Source: a virus | Length of the DNA: 40,745 nucleotides | Direction: 5' to 3' (one strand) | Virus record (IMG/VR): IMGVR_UViG_3300032954_000040 | Coordinates: 1 to 40,745 of that record | Part shown: positions 7,386 to 16,808 of the stretch, one piece after another | Numbering within the stretch: position 1 is the stretch's first letter | Layout of the letters: each line of letters begins with the position of its first letter | Notes under the pieces: model-generated | What the model was told of the DNA's origin: nothing | Seen by the model: only the letters and a program-made list of their open reading frames with translations | Databases searched by the model: none | Made by a program: the position numbers and the translations under genes

Positions 7386-9299
7386 ATGCAAATAGTTCCG
7401 CTCCGCGCTGTTCCATCGCAAATGATTTCTGTTAATCTGAACAATCAGGTTTGCCGGATCAATGTGTACGAGCGCACGACTGGATTGTTTGTCGATTTAT
7501 ATGTAAACGATATGTTGGTGACTGGCGGCGTTCAGGCACTCAACCGTAATCTAATTGTTAGGTTTTCTCATTTTGGATTCATTGGCGACTTGGCTATTGT
7601 CGATATCGAGGGGGTGAATGATCCATCCTATGTTGGCCTTGGTTCGCAGTTCATTTTGGTTTATTTATTTCCTGATGAGGTTCCAATAATATTTTCACCT
7701 AAAACAATTGGCTTTTGGTCGCCGCCAGGGTTTCCTCTTGTTCCATCCGCAGGGGCGACAAGTCTTACCATATTTCAGTTTGCCGCTAATATTTCTGTCT
7801 CTGAGCATGTTGTACTGTCGATCAAAGCGCCAATCCTTGGTAGCGCCATTATTAATACCGATGCATTTAATCCAAACTCAAGTTACTCAACATTCTCCGC
7901 GTCTGGCCATTTAACCGTTTCACCGACTTATGTTGATTTGATTAATGCAACCATTGTCGGTTCAGCCAATTTTGCCGTAAATGCCAACCACACACCGAAA
8001 GGCGCCTCGACATTTACGGGTGTCGGTAAACTCAATATTTTTGAACAAGTTGATCTTCTTGTGGCAAGTGCATTTACCGGATTGGCACAATATCAGGTAT
8101 TTGCAACTCACAATCCAAATGCATCGGCTACTCTGTCCGGCAACGGAACAATAACTGATGCCATTGAACCAAGTGAGCTTATTTCGGCGGTTGCTGCGCT
8201 TAGCGCCGTAACTCAATTCACATTGGCAGAAACCGTCGTTCTTCAAGCAACCGGTTCCATTCCTTGGTCGGCTTCTATTTATGCAGCAGCGCAAGGGGAG
8301 TGGTACGATTCCATTGCGCTCACTGGTGATGGACTTTTGGCGATAACGGCAACCGCCATTGAGCAAGCTATTACCTCCTTGTCGTGCTCTGGTCTGATTT
8401 CGCCAAAAGTAACCGAGAATCTTTTGGCTGGAAATATTGCCGTATCCGGTTCTGGCCTCGTTATGGTGACGGCGACGCATACACCAAATGGTTCGGCAAT
8501 ATTAGCCGGCACCGGCCTTACGGCGACCACGGCCAATGTAAATGAAGCGGCGCTTATTTCTGAATCTGGCGTAGGTTTTATTGCAACAAATGCCACTCAC
8601 ACGCCATCCGGTTCATCTTTCATTCTTGGTAATTGTTCATTTATAACGACTGCAAATAACCGAGTTGCCGGCGGCGCTAATTTTGCTGACGTTGCGACAA
8701 TCAATGCTGTGGCAAACGATCTAGTTTCTGGATCGACACTATTAAATATTACTACAACACTAATGGCAAACGCTATCCACGCACCGGCCGGCTCCGCTGC
8801 GCTTTCCGGCTCTGGCCTATTTGCAACGAATGCAACGATAATCGCCCGCCTACCAACAACGTTTATTGTTGATAGTGGTCTTATTAAAACTATGGCCGGT
8901 ATTATTATCCATGGTCTGCCTTTATCGCTGACTGCAACCGGAAAATTGACAACGATAGCGACTCGTATCGTTTCCGGTGCAGTGTCGATAACCGGCAAGA
9001 GTGGTTTGACGGCTGCGGCTGATGTCGGTCAATTGTTTAGCGATGGTGGTGTCTTGGGCGTTACGTCTGAAGCCGGGTATCCAGTCAGCCCATCCGGCCT
9101 TGGTGCCGGTCAGGTGTGGAGCAATGGCGGCGTTGTTTCTGTTGTGCCGACTTATGCTCCCGGCAGCAATGTGGTATATTTCTCTCCAACGGGAGCCGCT
9201 GCGCTGTTGGCTTCGAGCGCCAATGGATTGCCAAACTCTAATCCCGGTATCGGCAGCAATCGACTTTGGGTTAATGGCAATTTGGTCTGTATAGCGTGA
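7386..9299 (+). CDS. Plug-domain protein with long degenerate repeat array
   Basis: 637 aa, ATG 7386 after GGGAGCGGCTTT. Residues 1-115 are a second plug domain (IVPLRAVPSQMISVNLNNQ, RTTGLFVDLYVND, GLGSQFILVYLFPDEVP), paralogous to the protein at 7003. Residues about 120-540 are degenerate beta-type repeats containing THTPxGSA and SGxGLxxTxA elements, related to those in the 24060 and 26931 proteins. Residues 545-637 hold two copies of a short phage tail motif, LWxNGGxVxxV-like (GAGQVWSNGGVVSVV and GSNRLWVNGNLVCIA). An appendage fused to a baseplate plug is unusual; it may be an exposed tail-tip adhesin. Function beyond this is not known. Confidence 0.65.
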   Translation: MQIVPLRAVPSQMISVNLNNQVCRINVYERTTGLFVDLYVNDMLVTGGVQALNRNLIVRFSHFGFIGDLAIVDIEGVNDPSYVGLGSQFILVYLFPDEVPIIFSPKTIGFWSPPGFPLVPSAGATSLTIFQFAANISVSEHVVLSIKAPILGSAIINTDAFNPNSSYSTFSASGHLTVSPTYVDLINATIVGSANFAVNANHTPKGASTFTGVGKLNIFEQVDLLVASAFTGLAQYQVFATHNPNASATLSGNGTITDAIEPSELISAVAALSAVTQFTLAETVVLQATGSIPWSASIYAAAQGEWYDSIALTGDGLLAITATAIEQAITSLSCSGLISPKVTENLLAGNIAVSGSGLVMVTATHTPNGSAILAGTGLTATTANVNEAALISESGVGFIATNATHTPSGSSFILGNCSFITTANNRVAGGANFADVATINAVANDLVSGSTLLNITTTLMANAIHAPAGSAALSGSGLFATNATIIARLPTTFIVDSGLIKTMAGIIIHGLPLSLTATGKLTTIATRIVSGAVSITGKSGLTAAADVGQLFSDGGVLGVTSEAGYPVSPSGLGAGQVWSNGGVVSVVPTYAPGSNVVYFSPTGAAALLASSANGLPNSNPGIGSNRLWVNGNLVCIA

Positions 9300-9308
9300 G
9301 GAAAAAAA

Positions 9309-11303
9309 ATGTCAGGTAGCCTGTACCCATCCCCTACCTTTTATTCAGCATTATTGAGTGGTGGATCAGGTGTTTTTTTGCCTGGGGTTCAAAATGTTGC
9401 CGCCCTGCAATCCGCGACATCAACAACGTTACCGAATGGTAATTGCTATTTGCACGGGTACCGTTCAGGATTAGATGGCGGTGAAGGTTTTTTCAAGACA
9501 GGCTCTACAGCAACGGCTAATGGCGGAACTATTTTTACGGATGCGTCCGGTCGCACTTGGTATCGACAAACAAATAATCAGTTATGTATTCCGGAGTGGT
9601 TTGGGGCTTACGGCGATCATGTAACGGATGATACTGCCGCTGTTCAGGCCGCATTAAATTGGTTAGGTAATATGGGCGGTGGCACATTAACCATACCATC
9701 CGGGGATTTTTTCCTGATAAACTCCGCAAATCTTAACATTCCTAAAAATGTTATGATCGTTGGCGACGCCGCTCCATTGCTGACTGGTGGTCAATCGACA
9801 TGGACGAGCGGTTGTGGATTTATTGTCAATCCAGCTTACACAATAACATTTACCGATAGTTCTCAGATTTATAACCTTGTTATTAAATCGCCAAATCTTC
9901 TTGCCAATCCGACATCGGCGCAGATTATTGCCGCCGTTGCCGCTTGGCATTCGGCAGGAGGAACGGCGCTGACTGCCATTAATGCGGTTGGCGGTGTAAC
10001 CATGTCAAATGTGTTCATTATCGGATTTAATCAGGCCATCAACATTCAGCAGGGAGAATTTTTCTTTCAAAACGTTTGGATTGATTGCTACAACGGCGTA
10101 TATATGAGTGGCGCCGGTGACAATTCGGTCATGGATAATGTTCGGTGCGAACCATTTTATTCTGGATTCGATCAGGCATCTCAGGCGAGAGGGGGAATAG
10201 CCTTTAACCTTAGCGGCAGCACCGGCATAACAATGCGGAAGTGTTTTGTCGGTTGTTGGGTAGTTGGTTATTTTTATACTAATCTTGGCATATGCACCTT
10301 TATTGATAGTGGCTATGAATGGTTTTCTGGCGTTACAAAACCATCTGGAACGGCTGCCTTCCAAGGGCAAAATGGGAGTAGCGCCGAAACAAAATTCATT
10401 GGTTGTTATGCTATAAACGCATCGACAAGTTGGCTTCTGAGCGAACCATCCGGCCATATATCTCTGATTGGATGTTCGGCAGGAGCGCCGGCAAGCGGCG
10501 ATTCAACTTATGTGTGTTTGATCAGTATTTATGATCAAACAATAGGTTTGATCGAAGGATGTTCTTTTAATCTTGCCGGACGAGCGGATCATGTTCCCAT
10601 TGCTATTGCTGCTCATACAGCCGGAACATTAGGGTGGAAGTTCATCGGAAATACTGTTTACAATACCGCTGCCGCGCCACCATCGACCATATTCTCGTAT
10701 GGCAATCAGGCGGCGCAGCAAAGTATTGATATTCTTGGAATTCGTATGTTTGGTTCCGGGATTACAAATACGCAGCAATACAGCATTCACAATTCTGCGC
10801 TTCATGAGAAACTTGAGCTTATGGCCGATGTATCAATGTCGGCCACAGATGGTAGTTCTCAGGCTGTATTATCACTGTTCGATACGGCTTCATTTCCAAC
10901 CGGTTCAGCAAATTATATGATAGGATTCTGGACAGGTTTTTACGGAAACCTTGTTTCAGGCATTACATTGAATACAGCCGGTAATACCGTTGCATATAAC
11001 ACGGGATCGGATGAAAGGTTAAAGGACAATTTAATTCCGCTCACAGGACAAGGGGAAATAATAGATGCCTTGGAACCAATGAGTTGGACATGGAAGGATG
11101 CTGGTAATAAGGCCGTTGGATTCCCTGCTCAGAGATTGAGTCGTGTTTTACCGAATGCTGTTATACCCGGCGACGAGACAGCTATAGATAAAAGTGATCC
11201 AAACTTCAAGACATGGCAAGTTAGCACAACCGATCCTATCGTTCCTTATCTTGTTGCTGAAATTCAGGAACTTCGTAAGCGCCTTGCTAAACTTGAGGAA
11301 TAA
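9309..11303 (+). CDS. Beta-helix tail fibre/spike with C-terminal S74 chaperone
   Basis: 664 aa, ATG 9309 after TGAGGAAAAAA. Residues about 85-130 (EWFGAYGDHVTDDTAAVQAAL, GGGTLTIPSGDFFL) are the standard start of a pectate-lyase-like right-handed beta helix as in tailspikes; the helix runs to about residue 490. The C-terminus is a peptidase S74 intramolecular chaperone: SDERLKDN with a likely catalytic Ser567-Lys572 pair, LEPMSWTWKD, VGFPAQRLSRVLP, and a final coiled coil (EIQELRKRLAKLEE). The chaperone trimerises the fibre and then cuts itself off. The protein probably binds and perhaps degrades host polysaccharide. It sits oddly between the plug and hub genes. Confidence 0.85.
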   Translation: MSGSLYPSPTFYSALLSGGSGVFLPGVQNVAALQSATSTTLPNGNCYLHGYRSGLDGGEGFFKTGSTATANGGTIFTDASGRTWYRQTNNQLCIPEWFGAYGDHVTDDTAAVQAALNWLGNMGGGTLTIPSGDFFLINSANLNIPKNVMIVGDAAPLLTGGQSTWTSGCGFIVNPAYTITFTDSSQIYNLVIKSPNLLANPTSAQIIAAVAAWHSAGGTALTAINAVGGVTMSNVFIIGFNQAINIQQGEFFFQNVWIDCYNGVYMSGAGDNSVMDNVRCEPFYSGFDQASQARGGIAFNLSGSTGITMRKCFVGCWVVGYFYTNLGICTFIDSGYEWFSGVTKPSGTAAFQGQNGSSAETKFIGCYAINASTSWLLSEPSGHISLIGCSAGAPASGDSTYVCLISIYDQTIGLIEGCSFNLAGRADHVPIAIAAHTAGTLGWKFIGNTVYNTAAAPPSTIFSYGNQAAQQSIDILGIRMFGSGITNTQQYSIHNSALHEKLELMADVSMSATDGSSQAVLSLFDTASFPTGSANYMIGFWTGFYGNLVSGITLNTAGNTVAYNTGSDERLKDNLIPLTGQGEIIDALEPMSWTWKDAGNKAVGFPAQRLSRVLPNAVIPGDETAIDKSDPNFKTWQVSTTDPIVPYLVAEIQELRKRLAKLEE

Positions 11304-11305
11304 TA

Positions 11306-12193
11306 ATGGCATTTACTCAGAGACTTATGACCGCAACCTTTGAGCTTGGCACAGGAAATTTTGGTGAAGGAAAACCGAACACAATAACTTTGACCGGCTA
11401 CCGCATGTCAGCAACAATAGTAAAATCGGGTGGTGCCAGTATGGGATATTGCAATTTGAGAATTTGGGGTATGTCATTTGACATAATGAACAAATTATCG
11501 ACCCTTGGAATTATGCCTATTGCTCTGCGTCGAAATTACCTACAGTTATCGGCAGGCGACGCGACTGGACAAAGCATAGTTTATACCGGATGGATTCAGG
11601 ATGGTTATTTTGACGCCGCGAGTATGCCGGATGTTTGTTTTCATGCAAATTGCCTCTACGCACTTGTCGAGGCTCTGGCGCCGAATGCTCCGAATAGCTG
11701 GAAGGGTGCTGTGCCGGTAGCAACAATAATGGCTACTTTAGCGGCACAAAAGGGTTGGCTTTTTCAAAACTACGGTGTAACAAGCGTTTTAGTTGATCCG
11801 GCCTTACACGGTACGGCTTGGGATCAAATGCAAACAGTCCGCGATCATGCTAATATCAATATGATTGTTGATGACGGCTCTCCTAAAACTTTGGTTATTT
11901 GGCCCATGGGCAATGCGAGGGGGACGCAGGTTCCTATTATTTCACCAGCAACAGGCATGATCGGCTATCCGACGTTTACGCAACAGGGTGTCATAGTTAC
12001 AACTGAATTTAATCCATCTATTGCTTATGGACAGTTTGTTGAAATTCAAAGCGATCTTAAACCGGCTTGCGGAAAATGGTATGTTAATTCATTAACATAT
12101 GTTTTGGAATCGCTTCTTCCGGGTGGACAATGGCTAACGCGATTCGAAGGCCTGCCGCCAAATCAGGCTCCCTCACTTCCATCAGGTGGTTAA
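11306..12193 (+). CDS. Baseplate hub protein
   Basis: 295 aa, ATG 11306 two bases after the previous stop, with GAGGAATAATA before it. The pattern TLTGYRMSATIVKSGGASMG, CNLRIWGMSFDIMNKLSTLG and GDATGQSIVYTGWIQDGYFD, plus NINMIVDDGSPKTLVIWP, is characteristic of the myophage hub protein that precedes the spike gene (T4 gp27-like fold family in AP22/Pam3-type phages). It forms the trimeric ring joining tube and spike. It overlaps the longest version of the spike gene by a few bases. Gene order (hub, spike, baseplate J, DUF2612) supports the call. Confidence 0.75.
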   Translation: MAFTQRLMTATFELGTGNFGEGKPNTITLTGYRMSATIVKSGGASMGYCNLRIWGMSFDIMNKLSTLGIMPIALRRNYLQLSAGDATGQSIVYTGWIQDGYFDAASMPDVCFHANCLYALVEALAPNAPNSWKGAVPVATIMATLAAQKGWLFQNYGVTSVLVDPALHGTAWDQMQTVRDHANINMIVDDGSPKTLVIWPMGNARGTQVPIISPATGMIGYPTFTQQGVIVTTEFNPSIAYGQFVEIQSDLKPACGKWYVNSLTYVLESLLPGGQWLTRFEGLPPNQAPSLPSGG

Positions 12194-12194
12194 T

Positions 12195-12842
12195 ATGAGT
12201 GAATATTTAGGCTCCCAAAATACTACCGATAGAACAAGTGACTTTAATGCGCACAGCTTTCTTATTAAACAACTCATATCTAAAGTACACACATGTGCCT
12301 TGGTAAAGATTCTCGGCGTTGTTAGTGGAACGGGTATTAATCCGGTTGGGTTCGTTACCGTTCAGCCGCTTGTCAATCAGATTGATGGATACGGAAACCC
12401 GGTTGAAACGGCGATATTGAATAACGTTCCGTTCTTTCGCTTGCAAGGTGGAACAAATGCAGTCATTCTTGATCCACAGGTAGGCGACATCGGCATGGCT
12501 CTATTCACCATGCGCGATAGTTCCACGGCAAAGAATACGCGCGGAACGGCGAGTCCTGGCTCTCGGCGCCGCTATAGCCTGTCCGATGGGTTCTACATTG
12601 GCGGCTGGCTCAATGGAACACCGACGCAGTATGTTCAATTTACCCCCACGGGAATTGCCGTAACGGCCACAAATACAGTAACGATCAACGCGCCAACCAC
12701 TACGGTGTACGGCAACCTCTTGGTCACAGGTGACGTGACCGCTGGCTCACAAGGTAATGATAGTGTATCATTGCAAAATCACATCCATGGTGGCGTTGAC
12801 TTCGGTGGCAGCAGTACGCTCGCGCCAACGGCAGGGACTTGA
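12195..12842 (+). CDS. Baseplate central spike protein (gp138-type)
   Basis: 215 aa. The start is ATG 12195, one base after the hub stop; a GTG at 12186 is in frame but overlaps the hub. The N-terminal region (ALVKILGVVSGTGINPVGFVTV, FRLQGGTNAVILDPQVGD) is an OB-fold of the gp138/gp5 spike type. The C-terminus has NHIHGG with His196 and His198, the HxH pattern that binds iron at the tip of such spikes. It would pierce the outer membrane. The middle (residues 150-180) is short beta-helix-like sequence. Confidence 0.8.
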   Translation: MSEYLGSQNTTDRTSDFNAHSFLIKQLISKVHTCALVKILGVVSGTGINPVGFVTVQPLVNQIDGYGNPVETAILNNVPFFRLQGGTNAVILDPQVGDIGMALFTMRDSSTAKNTRGTASPGSRRRYSLSDGFYIGGWLNGTPTQYVQFTPTGIAVTATNTVTINAPTTTVYGNLLVTGDVTAGSQGNDSVSLQNHIHGGVDFGGSSTLAPTAGT

Positions 12843-12845
12843 TGA

Positions 12846-14276
12846 ATGAGTGGCAGCACAAACGTTCCGAAGCCGGTTTTTGGGCCAAATGGCTATATCC
12901 TCCCGACCGAGAGCGTGATTCTAGCGGGGGTGCAGGCCGATAATAATGCTGCGTTCGGCGGTAATCTCTCTGCGCAGTTATCTACGCCACAGGGTCAACT
13001 CGCCTCTAGCCTGAGTGCCATTATTGCTGATTGTAATGATCAGTTTCTTTTGGTCACGCAAGGCTGCGATCCGGCTTATGCTACGGGCCGAATGCAGGAT
13101 GGCATTGGTTACATCTATTTTATCACTCGGTATCCTGCCCTTCCCACTACGGTCCAATGCACATGCACCGGCCTTGCCGGGGCATTAATTCCGACCGGAA
13201 CATTAGTGAAGGACACATCGGGCAATATCTATACTTGCACATCTGGCGGGAGTTTTGATGTAAATGGCACGGTTAGCTTGTCATTTGCCAATATCGTCAA
13301 TGGGCCAATTCCATGTCCCGCCACAACATTGTCGGTTTTGTATCAAACCGTTCCGGGTTTTGATACAATCACCAATCCATCGGATGGTGTTCTGGGACAA
13401 AACGTCGAAACGACAGCGGAATTTGAAGCGCGTCGTCAGGCTTCGGTGGCGATGAATGCCAATGGTTTTATTCCGGCCATTACCGGCGCAGTTTTAAATG
13501 TTAAAAACATACTTGATGCCTATGTCATTGATAATTCGACCAACTCGCCTATCATTTCTGACGGAGTAACAATAGCACCGTTTTCTTTATACGTTTGTGC
13601 CGCTGGTGGTTCAAGTCAGGACATTGCGCAAGCAATATGGTCTAAAAAATCTCCCGGCTGCGCCTATTCAGGGAATACAACAGAAACGGTCATTGATAGT
13701 AACTCCGGTTATGTTCCCCCGCTACCCTCATATCAGGTGACATTTCAAACTGCCGTCGCTCAAACATTCGTTATATTGGTGACAATAAAAAATTCAAATT
13801 CAGTTCCTAACAACGCTGCATCTTTGATACAGACTGTTATCTTAAATGCGTTTGCGGGAGCGGATGGAGGAAGTCGGGCGCGGATTGGTTCATTAGTGTT
13901 GGCGAGTCGTTATTATGGAGGAATTCAGTCCATAGGAACGTGGGTGGAGATCATTAATATCAAGATCGGTTCCAATGTGGCGCCAACGGCATCATTCAAT
14001 GCTAATATTAGTTCTACGACGTTGACCGTTAACTCCGTTACAAGTGGAACACTTGGCGTCGGTCAGGTATTAAATGGAACAAACATTCCTGATGGTGTAC
14101 AAATAACAGCATTAGGATCGGGGACAGGGGGTGCTGGCACTTATACTATTAATATTGCGCAAAATATCAGTAATCAAAGTATGGTTTCAATTCTTCCGAC
14201 TCTCGATGATGTTCAGGTTGGCATCGCTCACGTTCCTGTATTGTCAGCGGCAAACATCTTAGTGGTGTTACAATAA
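12846..14276 (+). CDS. Baseplate J-like wedge protein with an inserted beta module
   Basis: 476 aa, ATG 12846. Features of the baseplate J family are ATGRMQDGIGYIYFITRYPA, DTITNPSDGVLGQNVETTAEFEARR and a C-terminal IVVLQ end. It forms the wedge ring that triggers sheath contraction. Residues about 384-448 are the extra beta module also found in the neck and sheath proteins (ASFNANISSTTLTVN to GSGTGGAGTYTINIAQ), here placed just before the family's C-terminal segment. The stop overlaps the next start by one base. A structural role is certain in broad terms; the module's function is unknown. Confidence 0.85.
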   Translation: MSGSTNVPKPVFGPNGYILPTESVILAGVQADNNAAFGGNLSAQLSTPQGQLASSLSAIIADCNDQFLLVTQGCDPAYATGRMQDGIGYIYFITRYPALPTTVQCTCTGLAGALIPTGTLVKDTSGNIYTCTSGGSFDVNGTVSLSFANIVNGPIPCPATTLSVLYQTVPGFDTITNPSDGVLGQNVETTAEFEARRQASVAMNANGFIPAITGAVLNVKNILDAYVIDNSTNSPIISDGVTIAPFSLYVCAAGGSSQDIAQAIWSKKSPGCAYSGNTTETVIDSNSGYVPPLPSYQVTFQTAVAQTFVILVTIKNSNSVPNNAASLIQTVILNAFAGADGGSRARIGSLVLASRYYGGIQSIGTWVEIINIKIGSNVAPTASFNANISSTTLTVNSVTSGTLGVGQVLNGTNIPDGVQITALGSGTGGAGTYTINIAQNISNQSMVSILPTLDDVQVGIAHVPVLSAANILVVLQ

Positions 14277-14845
14277 TGCAAAATTATCAACAGACCATTA
14301 TAAGTCAATTTGCGGCAAGTCCAATTATTTGCCAGCTTATTGCTAATATGAATGATTACATTGATCCAACAATCAATCTTGATAGCTTCTACAATAATGT
14401 CTGGAATGTTCATACGGCGATTGGTTATGGCCTCGATGTGTGGGGAAGAATTGTCGGAGTCAATCGGGTGTTGAACATCCCTATTGGCGGCAAGTATCTT
14501 GGGTTTGAAGAGGCCGGATCGGTGAGTGCTGATCCATTCAATAATTCACCATTTTATACCGGAGAGCCTATAACTGGAAATTATGTGTTAACCGATGATG
14601 GCTTCAGGACGCTTATCCTTGCTAAAGCATTTGCAAATATTTGCGATGGTTCTATTCCTTCAATAAATCAGATTTTGCTGACACTGTTTCCAGGGCAAGG
14701 GAATTGTTATTGCACGGATGGGCAAAATATGACTATGACTTATACGTTTGAATTTACCTTATCGCCTGTCGATGCGGCTATTGTAGAACAGTCTGGTGTG
14801 TTGCCCCGGCCTTGTGGCGTGTCGGTTTCCGTGGTGCAGGTGTAA
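14276..14845 (+). CDS. Baseplate protein, DUF2612 family
   Basis: 189 aa, ATG overlapping the baseplate J stop. The sequence shows a Tyr/Gln-rich start (NYQQTIISQF), NVHTAIGYGLDVWGRIVGVNR, LGFEEAGS, DDGFRTLILAKAFANICDGSI and a C-terminal PRPCGVSVSVVQV. These are hallmarks of DUF2612 proteins that follow baseplate J and link wedge to tail fibres in AP22-like phages. Position and length agree with the family. No enzymatic residues are apparent. Confidence 0.8.
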   Translation: MQNYQQTIISQFAASPIICQLIANMNDYIDPTINLDSFYNNVWNVHTAIGYGLDVWGRIVGVNRVLNIPIGGKYLGFEEAGSVSADPFNNSPFYTGEPITGNYVLTDDGFRTLILAKAFANICDGSIPSINQILLTLFPGQGNCYCTDGQNMTMTYTFEFTLSPVDAAIVEQSGVLPRPCGVSVSVVQV

Positions 14846-14904
14846 TATGCCATATAAAGATCATGAGAGGAATAATGACTATGTTAGCGCGATGGAGATG
14901 ATAT

Positions 14905-16254
14905 ATGCAGATTAGCGCAATACCACAAAAAATGACCCTATATTGGGGCCAATTTGCTGGTCAAAGTTATATTCGCCAAGTTCCTACTCCATCACAAATT
15001 GGTATTCAAAATGGTGCAGCATCATTCACTGATGGATTTCCACCGTTAACCACAATCGCTGTGGCTGCCGGCGGGGTGCCACCTTATGGCCAAGATTTCA
15101 ACGGAATCCTCCAACAGATTACACAATGGAATCAATGGCAGCAGGTCGGTGGTCCTGTTCAATACGATGGGACATTCTCATCTGGCATTAATGGCTACCC
15201 CAAAGGCGCCGCGATACAATCAATTAATTCCAATTTGGTTTGGCTCAATTTAGTTGATAACAATACAACAAATCCAGATTCAGGGGGCACGAACTGGACA
15301 CCGCTCTGTTCGGCGTGGAGTGCGTCGGTCTTCGTTGCTTCTGGCAGTTCCTCGAATGTTTTGACAGTGGTTCTTAACCCGGCGCCGGCTAATCTTGCTG
15401 CTTTGGTTGGGATTCCTATTTATATTCAAAATCCGATTAATTTCACCAGCACGGGAGCCGTCACATTAAATCCTAATAACCTGGGAGCGATTTCTGTCGT
15501 CAATAACGATGGTACGGCATTGTCTGCCGGCTCCCTTCAACCGAGTGGTATTTATGGACTAATTTATACTCAAGCGGGAGTATTTCAGCTTATATCGCGC
15601 ACTAATGTTTTTACCGATCCTAATGTGGGAGCAATAACGCTTGTGGGGCCAGGAAGCAATGGTGCTAATTTGGCCTTAAAAGGCAATGGTATAACAACAC
15701 CAAATAAATTCATTCGAGTTGTTAGCGGAGTTTTGCAAATTGTTAATAGTGCTTATAATAGCGTCATTGCAACTTTAACAGATGGCGGTATTCTTACAAT
15801 AAACGGTAATATAAATTCAAGTGCCAGCATTTCAGCGGCCAGCGCCGTATCGGCTAATCAAATAAATTCATCGGGTAACGTTACGGCAGTAGAAAATGTT
15901 CAGGCTGGTGTTGGGGCGTTTGGTTCAGGTAACAATAATAATTGCACGATATTGGGCGATTGGACAGCGGTAAATTCAACCAATGGACTTTTGCGCCACC
16001 CCAATGGTTATATCGAACAATGGGGACAGGCATCGACCGGCGGTTCAGCGACAACTATTACATTTCCTTACACATTTCCTCATGCCTGTCTTAATGTTCA
16101 AATAACCAATTTTCTTGGCGCTTCATCCGGTCAGGCGCCGACTGTATGGCCGGGGGCTTGGATTAATGGCGCCGGTTCGTTTAATGCCTTACAAAGTAGC
16201 TCATCAGCGAATGCACAAGCTGGAACAATATTCTGGCGAGCGGTTGGTTACTAA
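14905..16254 (+). CDS. Tail fibre protein with gp53-like receptor-binding tip
   Basis: 449 aa, ATG 14905 behind GGAG with 7 bases spacing. The N-terminal 120 residues (VPTPSQIGIQNGAASFTDGF, GGVPPYGQDFNGILQQITQW, GYPKGAAIQS) are the fibre base seen in many prophage side fibres. The shaft (about 130-350) is low-complexity beta sequence. The C-terminal 100 residues (LLRHPNGYIEQWGQAS, TITFPYTFPHACLNVQITN, final FWRAVGY) match the gp53-like C-terminal receptor-binding domain. It probably recognises the host surface. The next gene is a likely assembly factor. Confidence 0.85.
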   Translation: MQISAIPQKMTLYWGQFAGQSYIRQVPTPSQIGIQNGAASFTDGFPPLTTIAVAAGGVPPYGQDFNGILQQITQWNQWQQVGGPVQYDGTFSSGINGYPKGAAIQSINSNLVWLNLVDNNTTNPDSGGTNWTPLCSAWSASVFVASGSSSNVLTVVLNPAPANLAALVGIPIYIQNPINFTSTGAVTLNPNNLGAISVVNNDGTALSAGSLQPSGIYGLIYTQAGVFQLISRTNVFTDPNVGAITLVGPGSNGANLALKGNGITTPNKFIRVVSGVLQIVNSAYNSVIATLTDGGILTINGNINSSASISAASAVSANQINSSGNVTAVENVQAGVGAFGSGNNNNCTILGDWTAVNSTNGLLRHPNGYIEQWGQASTGGSATTITFPYTFPHACLNVQITNFLGASSGQAPTVWPGAWINGAGSFNALQSSSSANAQAGTIFWRAVGY

Positions 16255-16265
16255 AAGGTAAAACA

Positions 16266-16808
16266 ATGACCTACTATGCGCAATACGATTCGTCTATCAC
16301 GTCACAGTCGTTGGTGCTTGGTTGGTATGATACTGGCATGTTCTTTTATCCCAACTTGCCACCTATTAATGATTTATTGGAATTAACGCAGAATCAATGG
16401 GACAATCGTACAACGGAAACATGGGCGGTTGAAAATGGTGCGTTAGTTATCTATACGCCGCCATCTCCACCACCACCGACTCAGCAACAATTAGCATTGG
16501 CTGATTTGCAAGCGGGTGTAGTTCAAATCGTCAGTATAAGCAATTCATCTCTCGATGGGACATATGCATCTGATTCTGGCACGTTTCAAACAATATCGGG
16601 GATTTTAGCGGCAATTGGCGCTGGCATTGGTTTACCGGGAGGCGGTGATACGTTTACCTGGGCAGACTCCAGTGGAAATCCACATTTTTTCGGAGCGGAG
16701 GATTTCAAAAATCTTGCAACAGCGATAATGAACTTCACCTATACACTTAGTCAAATTATCGGTGGGGCACCATTAGAAATTCCCTCGCAACCGGTAACAA
16801 TTCCATGA
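16266..16808 (+). CDS. Tail fibre assembly-like protein
   Basis: 180 aa, ATG 16266 behind AAAGGTAAAAC. The N-terminal half (YYAQYDSSITSQSLVLGWYD, LPPINDLLELTQNQWDNRTTETWAVENGALVIY, then a Pro run) resembles tail fibre assembly proteins. The C-terminal half (TFTWADSSGNPHFFGAEDFKNLATAI) resembles the DUF4376-type domain found in the same group. It overlaps the next gene by 4 bases. It would help the fibre encoded just upstream to fold or attach. Specific partners are inferred from adjacency. Confidence 0.65.
   Translation: MTYYAQYDSSITSQSLVLGWYDTGMFFYPNLPPINDLLELTQNQWDNRTTETWAVENGALVIYTPPSPPPPTQQQLALADLQAGVVQIVSISNSSLDGTYASDSGTFQTISGILAAIGAGIGLPGGGDTFTWADSSGNPHFFGAEDFKNLATAIMNFTYTLSQIIGGAPLEIPSQPVTIP

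Noticed and set aside
7962-8480. A 172-residue minus strand frame
   Set aside because: Shadow of the + strand repeat gene, without start signals.
14847-14915. 22-codon ORF between the DUF2612 and fibre genes
   Set aside because: No ribosome site, overlaps the fibre start; too short to support.
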